From Flavobacteriaceae bacterium (GTDB lineage Bacteria; Bacteroidota; Bacteroidia; Flavobacteriales; Flavobacteriaceae): DNA of 64,000 nucleotides. The position numbers and the translations under genes are program-made. Location: assembly GCA_002723295.1 (NCBI GenBank), contig PBNP01000013.1, positions 45,389 to 109,388 on the forward strand, written 5' to 3'. Positions within the stretch are counted from its first letter, which is position 1; each line of letters begins with the position of its first letter. Of this stretch, positions 59,851-64,000 are shown piece after piece. The notes beneath the pieces are model-generated. The model made no database searches. It was not told where the DNA came from and saw only the letters and a list, made by a program, of their open reading frames with translations.

Positions 59851-60180
59851 GTGAATAATATTGAATTAAAAACAAAAAAATATTTCTATTTTTGGAAAAG
59901 TAAAAACATTAAAGAATTATCAAAATTATTTGATAATGGAGTTATACTTCAAGATTGGGAAAATGTTGTAAATGGCAAAGAAGACCTAATTAAATTTAAC
60001 ACTCAATTTTTCAATTCGGTTGATAATATTGAATTAGATGTTGTTAATATTTATAATTATTCAAACATAACTTTTTCAGAATTGATTATTAGAGTGAATA
60101 ACAATATTATAAAGGTTTTAGATAAGATTGAGTATAATAAAAAAGGATTAATTACAAAAATAACAGCATATAAGGGATAG
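59851..60180 (+). CDS. NTF2/SnoaL-like small protein
   Basis: GTG start; FYFWKSKNIKELSKLFDNGVILQDWENVVNGKEDLIKFNTQFFNSVDNIELDVVNIY. Confidence 0.65.
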   Translation: MNNIELKTKKYFYFWKSKNIKELSKLFDNGVILQDWENVVNGKEDLIKFNTQFFNSVDNIELDVVNIYNYSNITFSELIIRVNNNIIKVLDKIEYNKKGLITKITAYKG

Positions 60181-60203
60181 AATAATCAAAATTTAATTAA
60201 GAA

Positions 60204-60365
60204 ATGTTATCATATATTATATTTTATCTCGACCCAGGAACTGCAATGATTATTCTTCAGCTAATAGTTTCAGTTTTTGCTGGGATTGCAATTTTTTTTA
60301 AGAAACTAAGAAAAAAATTTATCAGCTTTTTTAAAAACTTAAAAAACAGATTTAAAAAGTCTTAA
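60204..60365 (+). CDS. Small membrane protein with DPGT motif (53 aa, absent from the supplied ORF track)
   Basis: Manual translation MLSYIIFYLDPGTAMIILQLIVSVFAGIAIFFKKLRKKFISFFKNLKNRFKKS*. Confidence 0.65.
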   Translation: MLSYIIFYLDPGTAMIILQLIVSVFAGIAIFFKKLRKKFISFFKNLKNRFKKS

Positions 60366-60371
60366 AAATTA

Positions 60372-63300
60372 ATGCAGGTATTTATTCTAGGCGCTCAAAA
60401 AATTAAAGGATGGTTTTTATCTAATGACAGTTCAGTATTAGTAAAGAAGTTAATTAGTGGTAAAAGTTTTTTGGATTGGAATATTAATTCACTAAATGAA
60501 AAAGGAATTAAACATGATTCAATTTCTTTAATTGCAGGGCATAAGTTTAAAGAAATTCAAAAATCAATTCCAAAAATAAATTATATAGTAAATCCAAAAT
60601 GGGAACATACACATGTTGTAGGGTCTGTTAGACATGCTTTGGATTATTGGAACGGAGAAGACCTTTTAATTTTTTATGCTGACACTTTATTTAAACCAAA
60701 TGCCTTAAAAGAGTTTATAAATTTATGTACAGAAAACTTAATCGCAACTAGTGATGTCTCTTCAGATAATTATAATTTCAGACATAAAAAACCAAAAGAA
60801 GAAATATTACAACTAAAAAATAATTACTATAAAAATTTCAAAAAAACTGAAATAACAAAACCAAAACACTTTTCTGGATTAACTTTTTTAAAAAAAGAGA
60901 CAGTTAAAAAATTTAAACTTTTACTAGAAAAAAGCAATAATTCACTAGATAATTTAAGATTTTCAAATGCGCTTGATGAATTGATAAAATTAGACTCTAA
61001 AATAAAATTTAAATCATTTGATATTAATAACTCTTGGGTTGAATTAGATTCATTAGATAATATAACTAAATTCATTTTTGGCTCAAAGGCTGAAACTTTA
61101 TATAGATTGAAGCCATTTATAAAAAAATCCTTTGTTTGTGACCAAATTTATTTTGATATAAATGAATGGAATTCTTCCAAAGAATCAGTTATCAATAAAA
61201 TTCAAGAAGAGTTCAATGAAAATATAATAATTAGAAGTAGTTCTCTAGAAGAAGATTCTTGGGAAAATTCTCAAGCTGGTTCATTTTTGAGTATTAAAGA
61301 TATTAACCCAAAAAATAGAAGATTACTTACGAGTAATATTAAAAAAGTAATAAATCAATATAGTAAAAAAGGGAATAAGCCTAATCTAAATAATCAAGTT
61401 TTAATTCAGCCATTTATTAAAAATACTTCAATTAGCGGTGTGGTTTTTTCAAAAACTCTTGAAGAGGGACTTCCATATTATTGTATAAGTTATGACGATT
61501 ACTCTAAAGAAACAGATGTGGTAACTTCTGGAAAAACAAACAAAATCAAGACATTTACTATTCAGAGAAACTGTAGTAGAGATATATTAAACCCAATAAT
61601 TAAAAAGATTATTTATTCTGTTGAAGAGATAGAAAAAATATTAGAATATTCATCACTTGATCTAGAGTTTATAATTGATGAAAACAACAAGTTATTTATT
61701 GTTCAAGTTAGGCCAATTACTTCACATAAAAGTTTAATTGAAAGCGAAGAATTCAAAGACAATTTTAAAAAAACTAAATCTATCTTGGCTAATAGATTGA
61801 AAAATAAGAGTCACTTAAGAGGAAAAATTAATTTGCTTTCTGATATGTCTGATTGGAATCCGGCTGAAATGATTGGGGTAAAGCCAAAGCCTCTTTCATT
61901 GTCTTTGTATAAATATTTAATAACTGATTCAACGTGGAGGAAATCAAGGGGTATGATAGGATATAATAACCCTTCTCCAGAAAAACTATTATTTTGTTTA
62001 GGAGGACATCCATATATAGATTTAAGAAACAGCTTAAACAATTTAATACCTAAAGGGTTGTCAATAAAGTTATCAGACAAGTTGATAAATCATTATTTAA
62101 ATTTAATTAAACAAAAGAATCATTTACATGACAAGATTGAGTTTGAAGTTGCAATTACATGTTATTCACCCGATATTGACAAACACCTTTTAAGATTAAG
62201 GAATGCTAATTTTTCAGAAAAGGAAATAAATGAACTGAAAACAAAATTAAAAGATTTAACCAACAACATTATAAATCAGAATAAATTCAAAATTGATGAA
62301 CTTGTTAATCGCACACTTATTTTAGATGAAAAAAGAAAAAAAACCATTGAAAAAAAATATAAAATAAATGAAATCCCTAGTATGATTAAATATTTATTAG
62401 AGGAATGTATCAAACTGGGAACTTTGCCATTTGCTATTTTAGCTAGATATGGATTTATTGGCACATCAATGATTAGAGGATTAGTTAACAATAAAATAAT
62501 TGATGAAAATCAAAAAAATAAATATTTAAACTCAATAGAAACTATAGTAACAGAGATGTTAAATGAAATGAATAATGTAATTGAAAATAAATTAACATTA
62601 GAAAAATTCTTAAACAAATTTGGACATTTAAGGCCTAATTCATATAGTGTTGAATCGTTTACTTATAGAGAAAAGCCAGAATATTATTTGCCATCAAAAA
62701 AGAATGATTACCCTAAAATTAATTCAAAGGTAAAATCTAGATTTAAGTTTAATAAAAAAACTAAATCATTGATTAATCAGGAATTAAGTGAAATGGATTT
62801 TGATGTTGAGCAATTGCTTAATTTCATTGAAAAATCAATTTCTGCTAGGGAGTTATCTAAGTTTCAATTTACTAAAACATTGAGTACAATTCTTGATTTA
62901 ATTATTGAGTACTCTAAAAATCATTCAATAACGAGAGATGATATTTCTTTTATATCTATAAATCAAATTTTATTTACTAAAACAAAGACAAATCTTAATG
63001 AATTAGTTCTAAAAGGGAAGAAAAACTTTTACAAATCTAATGAAATTTTAACCCCAGGTTTTATATCTTCATTAAATGGACTTGATATTATTGAAAGAGA
63101 TGAGAATTTGCCAAATTTTGTTTCAATGAAAAATATAAATGCAGAAATTTTCTATTTAAATAATTTATCAAATAATAATGATATTAAAAACAAAATTGTA
63201 TTAATTGAAAGTGCTGATCCTGGATATGATTGGATATTTTTATATAATATTAAGGGATTAATTACAAAATATGGAGGAGCTGCATCACATATGACAATAA

Positions 63301-63422
63301 GGTGTGCTGAGTTTGGTTTGCCTGCTGCGATAGGATGTGGAGAAAGTTTGTTTAATGAATTAAAAAAATCAAACATGATTAATCTAAATTGTAATTTAAA
63401 GGAAATAACAATATTAAAATAA
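60372..63422 (+). CDS. Fusion: N-terminal nucleotidyltransferase + PEP-synthase-like ATP-grasp/swivelling-His kinase (candidate CTP:phosphoglutamine cytidylyltransferase/glutamine kinase)
   Basis: NTase: THVVGSVRHALDYWNGEDLLIFYADTLFKP...WVELDSLDN; PPDK_N-like: FGSKAETLYRLKPF...IIIRSSSLEEDSWENSQAGSF...FIIDENNKLFIVQVRPIT; swivel: ITKYGGAASHMTIRCAEFGLPAAIGCG. Confidence 0.8.
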   Translation: MQVFILGAQKIKGWFLSNDSSVLVKKLISGKSFLDWNINSLNEKGIKHDSISLIAGHKFKEIQKSIPKINYIVNPKWEHTHVVGSVRHALDYWNGEDLLIFYADTLFKPNALKEFINLCTENLIATSDVSSDNYNFRHKKPKEEILQLKNNYYKNFKKTEITKPKHFSGLTFLKKETVKKFKLLLEKSNNSLDNLRFSNALDELIKLDSKIKFKSFDINNSWVELDSLDNITKFIFGSKAETLYRLKPFIKKSFVCDQIYFDINEWNSSKESVINKIQEEFNENIIIRSSSLEEDSWENSQAGSFLSIKDINPKNRRLLTSNIKKVINQYSKKGNKPNLNNQVLIQPFIKNTSISGVVFSKTLEEGLPYYCISYDDYSKETDVVTSGKTNKIKTFTIQRNCSRDILNPIIKKIIYSVEEIEKILEYSSLDLEFIIDENNKLFIVQVRPITSHKSLIESEEFKDNFKKTKSILANRLKNKSHLRGKINLLSDMSDWNPAEMIGVKPKPLSLSLYKYLITDSTWRKSRGMIGYNNPSPEKLLFCLGGHPYIDLRNSLNNLIPKGLSIKLSDKLINHYLNLIKQKNHLHDKIEFEVAITCYSPDIDKHLLRLRNANFSEKEINELKTKLKDLTNNIINQNKFKIDELVNRTLILDEKRKKTIEKKYKINEIPSMIKYLLEECIKLGTLPFAILARYGFIGTSMIRGLVNNKIIDENQKNKYLNSIETIVTEMLNEMNNVIENKLTLEKFLNKFGHLRPNSYSVESFTYREKPEYYLPSKKNDYPKINSKVKSRFKFNKKTKSLINQELSEMDFDVEQLLNFIEKSISARELSKFQFTKTLSTILDLIIEYSKNHSITRDDISFISINQILFTKTKTNLNELVLKGKKNFYKSNEILTPGFISSLNGLDIIERDENLPNFVSMKNINAEIFYLNNLSNNNDIKNKIVLIESADPGYDWIFLYNIKGLITKYGGAASHMTIRCAEFGLPAAIGCGESLFNELKKSNMINLNCNLKEITILK

Positions 63423-63424
63423 TT

Positions 63425-64000
63425 ATGCAAATTGCAATATCTCAAAAAGTTGTTTTTGATAAAAGCTCTAGAGAAACAAGAGATGTTCTAGATCAAGGTT
63501 GGCAGGAATTTGCAAGTTCAATCAATATTAGATTATACCCTATACCTAACAAGATTAATAATGTTGAAGAATATATTTATAAACTTCAATTAGATGGGAT
63601 AATTTTTTCTGGAGGAAATAATATAGGGTCACAAAATAAAATTCTTTTTAAAAACAAAACTCTTATAAAAGATGATGTTTCTTTAAGCCGAGAAAAAGTC
63701 GAGATAAAACTTTTAAATTGGTCAATTCAAAATAAAAAACCAGTTATTGGGGTATGTAAAGGAATGCAATTTATAAACTCTTATTTTGATGGCAAACAAG
63801 GCCTTATAAATGCCTCAAAACATGTAAATAAAATGCATGAAGTGAAATTTATTGACAAAGAATTCATCGAAATTTATGGTGAATCTCAAATAGTAAACTC
63901 TTATCATAATTTTGGAATAAACCAAAAAAAATTGTCGCCTAAACTTATTCCAACTTCAATTTCTGATAATGAGGTTGAGAGTTTTAAACATATAAATAAT
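63425..64000 (+). CDS. Class-I glutamine amidotransferase-like hydrolase, C-terminally truncated by the window (candidate gamma-glutamyl-CDP-amidate hydrolase)
   Basis: Manual translation MQIAISQKVVFDKSSRETRDVLDQGWQEFASSINIRLYPIPNKINNVEEYIYKLQLDGIIFSGGNNIG...KPVIGVCKGMQFINSYFDG...QIVNSYHNFGI; no stop before the window end, hence missing from the ORF track. Confidence 0.82.
   Translation, partial: MQIAISQKVVFDKSSRETRDVLDQGWQEFASSINIRLYPIPNKINNVEEYIYKLQLDGIIFSGGNNIGSQNKILFKNKTLIKDDVSLSREKVEIKLLNWSIQNKKPVIGVCKGMQFINSYFDGKQGLINASKHVNKMHEVKFIDKEFIEIYGESQIVNSYHNFGINQKKLSPKLIPTSISDNEVESFKHINN

Noticed and set aside
60827-63445. Minus-strand ORFs opposite the kinase fusion
   Set aside because: Low-complexity antisense frames to a motif-rich plus-strand CDS.
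1-64000. CRISPR array, prophage, IS element, tRNA or rRNA
   Set aside because: No regularly spaced direct repeats, transposase/integrase motifs or recognisable RNA-gene sequence were seen by eye. A tRNAscan/Infernal run would be needed to exclude small RNAs.

Overview
The window is a low-GC, gene-dense chromosomal segment from a marine-type Bacteroidota, probably a flavobacterium. That assignment rests on T9SS C-terminal sorting domains, a TonB plug-type protein, MKK...C lipoproteins and nearly abutting convergent genes. From left to right it contains: (a) the 3' part of a giant Cys-paired repeat/cadherin/TSP3 T9SS surface protein and an FnIII-like lipoprotein; (b) an acetate uptake and activation operon (DUF4212 + Na+/solute symporter + Acs) followed by an aldehyde dehydrogenase; (c) a run of secreted hydrolases (BNR/sortilin-like, M14 and M20 peptidases, DUF1080, FG-GAP propeller, amidohydrolase, SGNH hydrolases) plus Nnr; (d) a second T9SS protein, with an orphan copy of its 3' end across an inserted-looking SGNH gene; (e) a probable D-amino-acid/muropeptide scavenging region (enolase-superfamily racemase + DUF1611 protein resembling DgcA/DgcN, M20 amidohydrolase, AGCS symporter, PBP4-type DacB, M19 dipeptidase), where the DUF1611 gene is split by a one-base frame change inside its Walker A motif; (f) a very Ala/Thr/Val-rich lipoprotein with signs of high expression; (g) a surface-polysaccharide locus (WecA-like, Wzy-like, then a co-directional operon from a wHTH/NTase-like gene to the window edge). 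The most interesting part is the right end: a 1016-aa fusion of a nucleotidyltransferase with a PEP-synthase-like kinase, followed by a class-I glutamine amidotransferase-like ORF truncated by the window edge. This matches the first three steps of Campylobacter-type phosphoramidate (MeOPN) capsule modification (glutamine kinase, CTP:phosphoglutamine cytidylyltransferase, gamma-glutamyl-CDP-amidate hydrolase). It sits in an operon with an unusual cupin-NTase-kinase fusion, an AroE-like protein, a GatZ/KbaZ-like protein and a HAD phosphatase. No tRNA, rRNA, CRISPR array or IS element was recognised. All family calls come from reading motifs by eye, with no database search.
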